From Fagopyrum homotropicum (taxonomy: Eukaryota > Streptophyta > Magnoliopsida > Caryophyllales > Polygonaceae): a DNA stretch of 64,000 nt. Both the position numbers and the translations under genes were made by a program. A model generated the notes under the pieces. The model worked only from the letters and a program-made list of their open reading frames with translations. It made no database searches and had not been told where the DNA came from. How positions within the stretch are numbered: position 1 is the first letter of the stretch; every line of letters starts with the position of its first letter. Below are positions 13,540 through 23,232 of the stretch, one piece after another. Location of the stretch: contig BSWB01000002.1 in the NCBI GenBank assembly GCA_033239125.1, forward strand, positions 88,408,560 through 88,472,559. Reading direction: 5' to 3'.

Positions 13540-14394
13540 GTGACTACACAAGGCCTACAAGTGGATGAGGAGAAGATTAGAGCAATCAAAGATTGGCCCA
13601 CACCAACATCCATCAGCCAAGTAAGGAGTTTCCATGGGCTTGCAAGCTTCTATAGGTGCTTTGTGAGAGACTTTAGTACCATTGTTGCGCCCTTGACGGA
13701 AATTTGCAAAAACCATGCGCCATTTGTGTGGGAGGAGGCGCAAGAACGTGCCTTTAGCAAGCTGAAATTGGTCTTAACCGAGGCGCCTTTGCTATATCTT
13801 CCTGACTTCACTAGGCCCTTTGAAGTGGAGTGTGACGCCTCGGGCATTGGCATAGGCGGTGTGCTCATGCAAGATGGTAAGCATATTGCCTTCTTTAGTG
13901 AAAAGCTCAAAGGAGCATGCCTTAATTACTCTACCTATGATAAAGAGTTATATGCTTTATTTAGTGCTTAGACATGGCAACACTACTTGTTGCCTAGAGA
14001 GTTTATTTTGCATTCCGATCATGAGTCTTTGAAGCATTTTCAGAGTCAAGATCAAATAGATAGGCGGCATGGTAGGTGGATGGAATTTATTGAGACTTTT
14101 CCCTATGTTATCATGTATTAAAAGGGAAAAGACAATGTAGTGGCGGATGCCCTCTCTAGGAGGTACACATTTTTGACTACATTGGATTTTAAGGTATTAG
14201 GCTTTGTTTACATTAAGGAGCTCTATGAAATGTAGCTTTTGCCCTTAGGGCTGAACACTTGTATGCTAGAGGAGCATGAAGAACATGAAGAACATCTAAG
14301 GGAAGTAGTTCTTACCCTTAGGGCTGAACACTTCTATGCTAATCTTAAGAAATGTAGCTTTTGCACTAATGAGGTTATATTTCTTGATTTTGTA
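13540..14394 (+). repeat. Satellite unit 17 (LLYLP class)
   Basis: It shares the LLYLP, KHIAFF, TTTAGTGCTTAG and TAA markers with units 5 and 6. The preceding leader shares GGCTAAACAC and AAAAATTTAGC with the leader before unit 5. Confidence 0.9.
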
Positions 14395-15252
14395 GTGACT
14401 ACACAAGGCCTACAAGTGGATGAGGAGAAGATTAGAGCAATCAAAGATTGGCCCACACCAACATTTATCAGCCAAGTAAGGAGTTTCCATGGGCTTGCAA
14501 GCTTCTATAGGCGCTTTGTGAGAGACTTTAGTACCATTGTTGCGCCCTTGACGGAAATTTGCAAAAAGCATGCGCCATTTGTGTGGGAGGAGGCGCAAGA
14601 ACGTCCCTTTAGCAAGCTGAAATTGGTCTTAACCGAGGCGCCTTTGCTAGCTCTTCCCGACTTCACTAGGCCCTTTGAAGTGGAGTGTGACGCCTCGGGC
14701 ATTGGCATAGGCGGTCTGCTCACGCAAGATGGTAAGCCTATTGCCTTCTTTAGTGAAAAGCTCAAAGGAGCATGACTTAATTACTCTACCTATGATAAAG
14801 AGTTATATGCTTTGTTTAGAGTGCTTAAGACATGGCAACACTACTTGTGGCCTAGAGAGTTTATTTTGCATTCCGATCATGAGTCTTTGAAGCATTTTCA
14901 GTGTCAAGATAAAATAGATAGGAGGCATGGTAGGTGGATGGAATTTATTGAGACTTTCCCTATGTTATCAAGTACAAAAAGGGAAAAGACAATGTAGTGG
15001 CGGATGCCCTCTCTAAGAGGTACACATTGTTGACTACATTGGATGCTAAGGTATTAGGCTTTGTTTACATTAAGGAGCTCTATGAAATGTAGCTTTTGCC
15101 CTTAGGGCTGAAAGCTTGTATGCTAGAGGAGCATGAAGAACATGAAGATCATCTAAGGGAAGTAGTTCCTACCCTTAGGGCTGAACACTTGTATACTAAT
15201 CTTATAAAAATGTAGCTTTTGCTCTAATGAGGTTATATTTCTTGATTTTGTA
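14395..15252 (+). repeat. Satellite unit 18
   Basis: In frame with its leader from 14239 to a TGA at 14773-14775 (the Cys of KGACLNY). A 1-bp loss in GACTTTCCC disrupts the RNase H end. Confidence 0.9.
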
Positions 15253-16111
15253 GTGACTACACAAGGTCTACAAGTTGATGAGGAGAAGATTAGAGCAATC
15301 AAAGATTGGCCCACACCAACATCCATCAGCCAAGTAAGGAGTTTCCATGGGCTTGCAAGCTTCTATAGGCGCTTTGTGAGAGACTTTAGTACCATTTTTG
15401 CGCACTTGACGGAAATTTGTAAAAAGCATGCGCCATTTGTGTGGGAGGAGGCGCAAGAACGTGCCTTTAGCAAGCTGAAATTGGTCTTAACCGAGGCGCC
15501 TTTGCTAGCTCTTCCCGACTTCACTAGGCCCTTTGAAGTGGAGTGTGACGTCTCGGGCATTGGCATAGGCGGTGTGCTCATGCAAGATGGTAAGTCTATT
15601 GCCTTCTTTAGTGAAAAGCTCAAAGGAGCATGCCTTAATTACTCTACCTATGATAAAGAGTTATATGCTTTGTTTAGAGTGCTTAAGACATGGCAACACT
15701 ACTTGTGGCCTAGAGAGTTTATTTTGCATTCCGATCACGAGTCTTTGAAGCATTTTCAGAGTCAAGATAAAATAGATAGGAGGCATGGTAGGTGGATGGA
15801 ATTTATTGAGACTTTTCCGTATGTTATCAAGTATAAAAAGGGAAAAGACAATGTAGTGGCGGATGCCCTCTCTAGAAGGTACACATTGTTGACTACATTG
15901 GATGCTCAGGTATTAGGCTTTGTTTACATTAAGGAGCTCTATGAAATGTAGCTTTTGCCCTTAGGGCTGAACGCTTGTATGCTAGAGGAGCATGAAGAAC
16001 ATGAAGAACATCTAAGAGAAGTAGTTCTTACCATTAGGGTTGAACACTTGTATGTTAATCTTATAAAAATTTAGCTTTTGCTCAAATGAGGTTATATTTC
16101 TTGATTTTGTA
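15253..16111 (+). repeat. Satellite unit 19, open 232-codon frame
   Basis: Open from 15253 to 15951, with YKKGKDN before VVADALS and private changes ECDVSG and TIFAHL. All RNase H acidic motifs are kept. Confidence 0.9.
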
Positions 16112-16970
16112 GTGACTACAAAAGGCCTACAAGTGGATGAGGAGAAGATTAGAGCAATCAAAGATTGGCCCACACCAACATCCATCAGCCAAGTAAGGAG
16201 TTTCCATGGGCTTGCAAGCTTCTATAGGCGCTTTGTGAGAGACTTTAGTACCATTGTTGCGCCCTTGACGGAAATTTGCAAAAAGCATGCGCCATTTGTG
16301 TGGGAGGAGGCGCAAGAACGTGCCTTTAGCAAGCTGAAATTGGTCTTAACCGAGGCGCCTTTGCTAGCTCTTCCCGACTTCACTAGGCCCTTTGAAGTGG
16401 AGTGTGACGCCTCGGACATTGGCATAGGCGGTCTGCTCATGCAAGATGGTAAGCCTATTGCCTTCTTAAGTGAAAAGCTCAAAGAAGCATGCCTTAATTA
16501 CTCTACCTATGATAAAGAGTTATATGCTTTATTTAGAGTGCTTAAGACATGGCAACACTACTTGTGGCCTAGAGAGTTTATTTTGCATTCCGATCATGAG
16601 TCTTTGAAGCATTTTCAGAGTCAAGATCAAATAGATAGGCGGCATGGTAGGTGGATGGAATTTATTGAGACTTTTCCCTATGTTATCAAGTATAAAAAGG
16701 GAAAAGACAATGTAGTGGCGGATGCCCTCTCTAGGAGGTACACATTGTTGACTACATTGGATGCTAAGGTATTAGGCTTTGTTTACATTAAGGAGCTCTA
16801 TGAAATGTAGCTTTTGCCCTTAGGGCTGAACACTTGTATGCTAGAGGAGCATGAAGAACATGAAGAACATCTAAGGGAAGTAGTTCTTACCCTTAGGGCT
16901 GAACACTTGTATGCTAATCTTAAAAAAATGTAGCTTTTGCACTAATGAGGTTATATTTCTTGATTTCGTA
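16112..16970 (+). repeat. Satellite unit 20, open 232-codon frame
   Basis: Open from 16112 to 16810, with TTKGLQ, CDASDIG and SEKLKEA variants. Confidence 0.9.
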
Positions 16971-17827
16971 GTGACTACACAAGGCCTACAAGTGGATGAG
17001 GAGAAGATTAGAGCAATCAAAGATTGGCCCACACCAACATCCATCAGCCAAGTAAGGAGTTTCCATGGGCTTGCAAGCTTCTATAGGCACTTTGTGAGAG
17101 ACTTTAGTACCATTGTTGCACCCTTGACGGAAATTTGCAAAAAACATGCGCCATTTGTGTGGGAGGAGGCGCAAGAACGTGCCTTTGGCAAGCTGAAATT
17201 GGTCTTAACCGAGGCGCCTTTGCTAGCTCTTTCCGACTTCACTAGGCCCTTTGAAGTGGAGTGTGACGCCTCGGGCATTGGCATAGGCGGTGTGCTCATG
17301 CAAGATGGTAAGCCTATTGCCTTCTTTAGTGAAAAGCTCAAAGGAGCATGCCTTAATTACTCTACCTATGATAAAGAGTTATATGCTTTGTTTAGAGTGC
17401 TTAAGACATGGCAACACTACTTGTGGCCTAGAGAGTTTATTTTGCATTCCGTTCATGAGTCATTGAAGCATTTTCAGAGTCAAGATAAAATAGATAGGAG
17501 GCATGGTAGGTGGATGGAATTTATTGAGACTTTTCCCTATGTTATCAAGTATAAAAGGGAAAAGACAATGTAGTGGCGGATGCCCTCTCTAGGAGGTACA
17601 CATTGTTGACTACATTGGATGCTAAGGTATTAGGCTTTGTTTACATTAAAGAGCTCTATGAAATGTAGCTTTTGCCCTTAGGGCTGAACACTTGTATGCT
17701 AGAGGAGCATGAAGAAATGAAGAACATCTAAGGGAAGTAGTTCTTACCCTTAGGGCTGAACACTTGTATGCTAATCTTAAAAAAATGTAGCTTTTGCACT
17801 AATGAGGTTATATTTCTTGATTTTGTT
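16971..17827 (+). repeat. Satellite unit 21
   Basis: Open from a leader ATG (16911) to 17573, where a deletion in the YKKGKDN codons shifts the frame. The RNase H motif SDHES is changed to SVHES, removing a catalytic Asp. Confidence 0.9.
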
Positions 17828-18695
17828 GTGACTACACAAGGCCTACAAGTGGATGAGGAGAAGATTAGAGCAATCAAAGATTGGCCCACACCAACATCCA
17901 TCAGCCAAGTAAGGAGTTTCCATGGGCTTGCAAGCTTCTATAGGCGCTTTGTGAGAGACTTTAGTACCATTGTTGCGCCCTTGACGGAAATTTGCAAAAA
18001 GCATGCGCCATTTGTGTGGGAGGAGGCGCAAGAACGTGCCTTTGGCAAGCTGAAATTGGTCTTAACCGAGGCGCCTTTGCTAGCTCTTCCCGACTTCACT
18101 AGGCCCTTTGAAGTGGAGTGTGACGCCTCGGGCATTGGCATAGGCGGTGTGCTCATGCAAGATCGTAAGCCTATTGCCTTCTTTAGTGAAAAGCTCAAAG
18201 GAGCATGACTTAAATACTCTACTTATGATAAAGAGTTATATGCTTTGTTTAGAGTGCTTATGACATGGCAACACTACTTGTGGCCTAGAGAGTTTATTTT
18301 GCATTCCGATCATGAGTCTTTGAAGCATTTTCAGAGTCAAGTTAAAATAGATAGGAGGCATGGTAGGTGGATGGAATTTATTGAGACTTTTCCCTATGTT
18401 ATCAAGTATAAAAAGGGAAAAGACAATGCAGTGGCGGATGCCCTCTCTAGAAGGTACACATTGTTGACTACATTGGATGCTAAGGTATTAGGCTTTGTTT
18501 ACATTAAGGAGCTCTATGAAATGTAGCTTTTGCCCTTAGGGCTGAACGCTTGTATGCTAGAGGAGCATGAAGAACATGAAGAACATCTAGGGGAAGTAAT
18601 TCTTACACTTAGGGATGAACACTTGTATACTAATCTTATAAAAATGTAGCTTTTGCTCTAATGAGGTTATATTTCTTGATTTTCTTTATTTTGTA
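17828..18695 (+). repeat. Satellite unit 22, right-end unit
   Basis: Open from 17768 to a TGA at 18206-18208, the same Cys-to-stop change as unit 18, then open to 18526. The following leader ends in GATTTT, a 9-bp extra CTTTATTTT, and GTAGT, which joins CRM-1 pol. Confidence 0.85.
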
Positions 18696-19223
18696 GTACA
18701 ATCAACAAGTAGCTATCTTGAGTCTAGGAATGAATATGTCACTAACTATGCTTCTATGGATGTGCTAATGATGAGTTTGTGTAAATCTCTAGTGACGGTG
18801 CCTCATGACTCTACGATTCCACTTCCTAGTTCTATCCAGGGGCTGTTAGACGAGTTTAGGGACGTCTTTCCTGAGGAAGTTCCAGCTGGCTTGCCGCCCA
18901 TTAGGGGCATTGAACACCAAATAGATTTAATACCTGGAGCCACTCTTCCCAATAGACCCTCCTATAGGATGAACCCTACGGATGCCCAGGAAATTCAGAA
19001 CCAAGTTCAAGACTTACTAGATAAAGGGTATGTAGAGGAAAGCCTTAGTCCTTGTGCCGTTCCCGTCCTGCTAGTATCCAAGAAGGATAATACTTGGAGA
19101 ATGTGTATTGATTGTAGAGCAATCAATAACATTACTATCAAGTATAGACACCTGATTCCCCGCCTAGATGACATGCTTGATGAGTTACATGGAGCTACAA
19201 TTTTCACTAAGATTGACCTTAGG
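18696..19223 (+). pseudogene. pol: CRM-1 pol: protease-RT linker and N-terminal RT
   Basis: The frame is open up to the solo-LTR insertion. Visible parts are the linker (SSYLESRNEYVTNY is encoded just before the in-frame ATG at 18756), the pre-RT segment IEHQIDLIPGATLPNRP, the fingers motif VPVLLVSKKDNTWRMCIDCR, and the first catalytic-Asp region FTKIDLR at the break. In the family, this part of RT binds template and supplies one of the three catalytic aspartates. The insertion separates it from the YFDD box at 22480-22500. There is no plausible independent function. Confidence 0.9.
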
Positions 19224-21904
19224 TGTAACACCCCAAATTCTGAGAACTCGGGGAGCTACTGGTTAGGACCTCACAATGGGTCCTGACCTTAGTTTGACAA
19301 CAATTTAACTTGGATCTTACAACAAGGCACCAAAGTATTTAAAACATTTGAAAACTGTAAACAATATATACATCGAAATAGATATCAGCCTTACAAGAAA
19401 AGATATTAAAACGACGCATATGAAGAACAAAAGACATCCCCGTCCTCAACTAAATGAGTACGTTGACCCGGCTGACCATTTCCTCCGGATCTCTCTACAA
19501 CTGTCTTAACCTGCAAGGCATCTACAAGCTGTGTAAAACCGTTAGCTAACATTCTACGCATAAGTATAAGGTAAAAGCACAAAAACACAACATACACAAT
19601 CAACATGCACACTCAATCTTTTATTATCTTTAATTAGGTGATAGGTCATTACTTATGATACTTATTTTGTGACACGAGGGATTCCCAAACCTCGCCCCTG
19701 TCCCCGTTTACCAACGCGGAATGGTACTAATGCATCTGACCGTCTACCGGACTGGGCTGGTCGCAGGGAACCTCCTAGACTCTCGCAAGAGCTAGGCAGA
19801 TGATGTCATGACCCGTTATCATACACTTGGGTCAATTACGTAAATAATAAAGTTGGCCTAATCCGGTTTCGTTGTTTATCATAACTAACAAACACCACTC
19901 ATACACATTACACTCATACAAGAAGCCAGCTAAGTAAGTCCGTGGACTTACCAGAATCAAATCTCGACTCTCTCTTAACCACCACTAAATCCGTAAGTGC
20001 AGAACTCAGTTGCCTGTCAGAGGAGGCACGTGGGTCAACACATTTCCCTGGATACTTATAAGTCTAAAACTCTTAAGATATACGATTCTATGTGCAGAAG
20101 TTATTACAGTGTTTATTTAAGGTAAAATGACTATTTTACCCTTAGTCCCGGAACTTCCAAAAACTCGGAATATGTACTTAAATTATAATTTGAGGCTAAC
20201 TAACCATATTCTACTCCCTAGGATGATTTTAGGTAACAACTAGAAAAACTACCCATTTTCTATTTTCCGAAAAGTCACAAGTCCAACTACAGCTTCAAAT
20301 ATAAAATTCTAATAATCTTATAAAAATTCCAAAATAATTTCCTAGATCATCTATGATATCCCATCTACTCATAGGAGAAAGAATTTCTTAAAACTGTTAA
20401 AACATCGCTTCTACGAAAATTTCTAAAGTTGATTACAACACTTAACAAGCAGCACACTGTCTTAACTTTGAAAAATCATAACTCCTAAACTATTCGCTGG
20501 ATTTATCCCAAATTTTGATATGTTCTACTATAAAATCTAATCTCTAATATATCCAAAATTCAGCTGCAAAGGAGATCAAAATCCTATTTAAAACTATCTC
20601 ACAAACCGAATTTCAGCACAACAGAAAAACTGCTTACGACTCAATCTTGGATAAATCATAAATCCCAAACCACTCGCTGGATGCCTCTCAAATTTTAATG
20701 TGTTCTACAAAAATATGTTAACTATATCATATCCAAAATTCAAGTCCAACGGAGATCAAGAGCTTATTCAAAACCATCTCACAAAACAGCATCACTTGTT
20801 GTTTTCCCCAACACTCAGCACATATATAAAAACTGCATGAGGAGTCCACTTTGCAACATCATAACTCTCAAACCCTAACTCCGACTCTTCCCAAATTTTG
20901 GTATGATCTACTATATACTACTGACTACAACATATCCAAAATTCAGCAACAAAGGAGGAGTATAACTTACTCAAATCTTGACCCGAAGTTGACTGTTTTT
21001 CACTTCCGAAAATTCAGAAAACTGAGAGATGTAACAACTCTCTGAAGTTGCTCCTTTGGGCTGAAATGTATGGGTTTAAATGTGGTTTAGAGGCACCCAT
21101 TGACACATAAACATGGAGGGGAAGTAAGGAGGTAGATGTGGGTCTTACCCGACTCCAAACTCGATCAAGAGTCTTGTGAGGGTTGCGCGACTACAGCCGG
21201 CGCCAAGCAGGAGATCTCGACCGGTTGTGGTTGCTACTGTTGTGCGCCTGGGGAAGGGGAGGAAGAGAGGCAGAAGACTCCCTGGCTGTGTAGTCTGCTC
21301 CTATTTGTGAGACGATGATGGACCTTGTTGCTACCACAGGCACGCAGGAGAGGGTGGATGCAACTGCCCAGAAACTGTGGTAAGAGGGAGAGTATTAGCC
21401 ATCCCACTTGGTTCTCCTAATCGACCAAAGAGATGCAAGAGATTGAGTCTCACCTTGGCGTTTATCGAGTGTAGCACTACTGTACTAAGTCGATCGACAG
21501 AGCCACCGACGTTCCTGGTTGTTCGTCTTTGTGCAACTCGTTGTTTCTTATGTGCAGCAGTGAGCGTTGGAGGTGGGATCCTTGAGTTGCTGCAGTGTCG
21601 TAGGGACCTGGGGAGATTGAGGTGATGAATTTGGACGTGCAGGAAGGCCGGCGTGGAGGTTGGGAAAGGTAGAAATTAATGGAGGGGATCTTCATGGTCC
21701 GGCTGTTACGCTTTGGAAGGGGGAAAGTTGTTGATCCTTTTGGGCTGACGTGGAGCGAGAGAATGAAGTCTGGCCGTCCCTGGGTTGCTGTCTTCGTGGG
21801 CTGTACATTCCTGGGCTGGAGAGGGCTGTTACAAGGTTGAAGAAGTTTGTGCTTGGGCTGAAGCAAAATGAGGGAAAGGTGGGCTGAGTAGTGGCAAGAA
21901 AGGT

Positions 21905-22060
21905 GCGCTGAAATGTTTGTCAAAAGTCTGTCAAAACTCGTCATGGCCTTGTCAGGCCCATGAATGAGTTTGTCACAGATTTGTCGGGCTTTGTCATGGC
22001 CTCGTCTCAGCTTAGTCATGATCTCGTCACAGCTTGTCATGATCTCGTCTAAAGTCATCG
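21905..22060. repeat. Degenerate short repeats in solo LTR 1
   Basis: A run of imperfect direct repeats built on CTCGTCA and TTGTCA words (for example TCATGATCTCGTC, twice), with a loose spacing of about 20-30 bp. It produces a repetitive antisense reading frame that is not a gene. Confidence 0.6.
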
Positions 22061-22087
22061 ATAAGAATGAATTATAATAACTAGGGT

Positions 22088-22208
22088 TTGATATAAATCT
22101 ATCATTTTATGTGAATTAAATTCTACATAAAATAATACATAATTATAAGAATTAGAGCTTGATATAATTTTATCATTTTATGTGAATTAAATTCTACATA
22201 AAATAATA
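22088..22208. repeat. 71-bp tandem duplication in solo LTR 1
   Basis: Two copies (from 22088 and from 22159) share TTGATATAA and ATTTTATGTGAATTAAAT followed by TCTACATAAAATAAT. The sequence is AT-rich and close to one LTR end. Confidence 0.8.
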
Positions 22209-22310
22209 AAATTTGTGAAGGAAGAAATACTAGATAGAATGGGAAACCGTCAACGGCTCGAAGTCCGATTTGATTCGGAATTAAACGGAATAAAAATTCC
22301 GGATATTACA

Positions 22311-23232
22311 TTAGGAGTGGCTACCATCAAATTAGAATGAGGGAAGGGGACGAATGGAAAACAGCTTTTAAAACCAAATTTGGTCTCTATGAGTGACTAG
22401 CCTTTTGGTTTAACTAATGCTCCTAGTACCTTCATGAGATTGATGAATCATATTTTGAGACCTTATATTGGTTTATTTGTTGTAGTCTACTTTGATGACA
22501 TTCTTATCTATACTAAGACTTTAAAGGAGCATGAAAATCATTTGAGAGATGTGCTTGCTACATTGCGTATAGAATACTTGCATGCTAATATTAAAAAATG
22601 TGATTTTTATACTAACCGAGTGATTTTCCTTGGTTTTGTAGTAAGTGCCAATGGTTTGCAAGTGGATGAGGATAAGGTAAAGGCAATCAATGAATGGCCC
22701 ATTCCTAGGTCGGTTGGTGAAGTAAGGAGTTTCCATGGCCTAGCTACATTCTATAGAAGATTTGTGAGGGATTTTAGTACCATTGCAGCACCACTCACGG
22801 CCTTGACCAAAAAGAAGGTTCCTTTTGAGTGGAATGAACCTCAGCAAAGAGCATTTGAAGAACTCAAGAAACGTCTCACCCACGCACCACTACTCGCTCT
22901 ACCGGACTTCACTAAACCCTTTGAGGTTGAATGCAACACGTCTGGCATTGGTATTGGCGGCGTCCTTATGCAAGAAGGTAAGCCTCTAGCTTTCTTTAGT
23001 GAAAAATTGAAGGGTGAATGCTTAAACTATTCCACGTATGACAAGGAATTGTATGCCTTGTTTAGAGTACTCAAAACATGGCAACATTACCTTTGGCCCC
23101 AAGAGTTTGTTTTGAAAACCGATCATGATTCACTTAGACACTTTAGGAGCCAAGATAAGCTAGATAGACGGCATGGTAGGTGGATGGAGTTCATTAAAAC
23201 CTTTCCTTAAATTATCAAGTATATCGTAGCGG
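22311..23232 (+). pseudogene. pol: CRM-1 pol: RT palm/thumb and RNase H, broken
   Basis: Continues RT after the solo LTR: SGYHQIRMREGDEWKTAF, then a Trp-to-TGA stop and a small deletion near 22394-22402 that shifts the frame. From 22434 the frame is open for 258 codons. It holds the RT active site FVVVYFDDILIY, the thumb (VRSFHGLATFYRRF) and RNase H. The first RNase H catalytic motif reads CNTSG where relatives have CDASG, so the Asp is lost. KELYAL and KTDHDS are kept. The frame stops at TAA 23208-23210, and a deletion removes the residues before VADALSRR. RT would use tRNA-primed element RNA; this copy cannot make it. Confidence 0.9.

Larger units (their letters stand above)
1..18695 (+). 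repeat. Tandem array of ~860-bp RT/RNase H-derived satellite units
   Basis: Head-to-tail repeats phased on a GTGACTACACAAGG motif at 192, 1055, 1913, 3241, 4097, 4952, 5802, 6661, 7520, 8383, 9246, 10108, 10970, 11832, 12681, 13540, 14395, 15253, 16112, 16971 and 17828. Spacing is 849-863 bp, apart from one internally deleted unit (2770-3240). Each unit encodes the RT thumb/connection, then RNase H with its catalytic residues in DASG, KELYAL, SDHES and VADALS, and ends in YIKELYEM plus a stop. The next unit begins in a leader resembling the RT segment EEHEEHLRE. The unit matches residues of CRM-like pol (compare 57100-57900) but comes from a different subfamily than any full element here. Most units carry shared stops or frameshifts, so the array evolves as a satellite and not as a gene. 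It continues beyond the left edge. Confidence 0.95.
19224..22310. mobile_element. Solo LTR 1 (3,087 bp) inserted in CRM-1 RT
   Basis: Bounded by TGTAACACCCC and GGATATTACA (TG...CA) and flanked by a 5-bp TSD, TTAGG, at 19219-19223 and 22311-22315. Removing the segment and one TSD restores the RT frame between FTKIDLR and SGYHQIR. The inner sequence has no gag, pol or primer site, so this is best read as a solo LTR left by recombination between the two LTRs of a gypsy element. It is the same family as solo LTR 2 (shared GACCTCACAATGGGTCC, ACAAGAGCTAGGCAGATGA and similar ends). The strand is uncertain; a 3' end in GGGTGTTACA would place it on minus. Confidence 0.88.

Noticed and set aside
192..17573. 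Each open satellite unit as a separate protein gene
   Set aside because: The frames start at GTG or at chance leader ATGs, have no promoter, and most copies are broken. Treated as repeat units.
207..18198. Antisense frames of 62, 86 and 119 codons recurring in every satellite unit
   Set aside because: They mirror the conserved RNase H and RT codons. Their conservation follows from the repeat itself, and they have no known family.
21136..22058. Frames inside solo LTR 1 (including a 193-codon minus frame)
   Set aside because: They lie in GC-rich or repetitive LTR sequence. There is no gag or pol motif, and the frame's repetition comes from short repeats.
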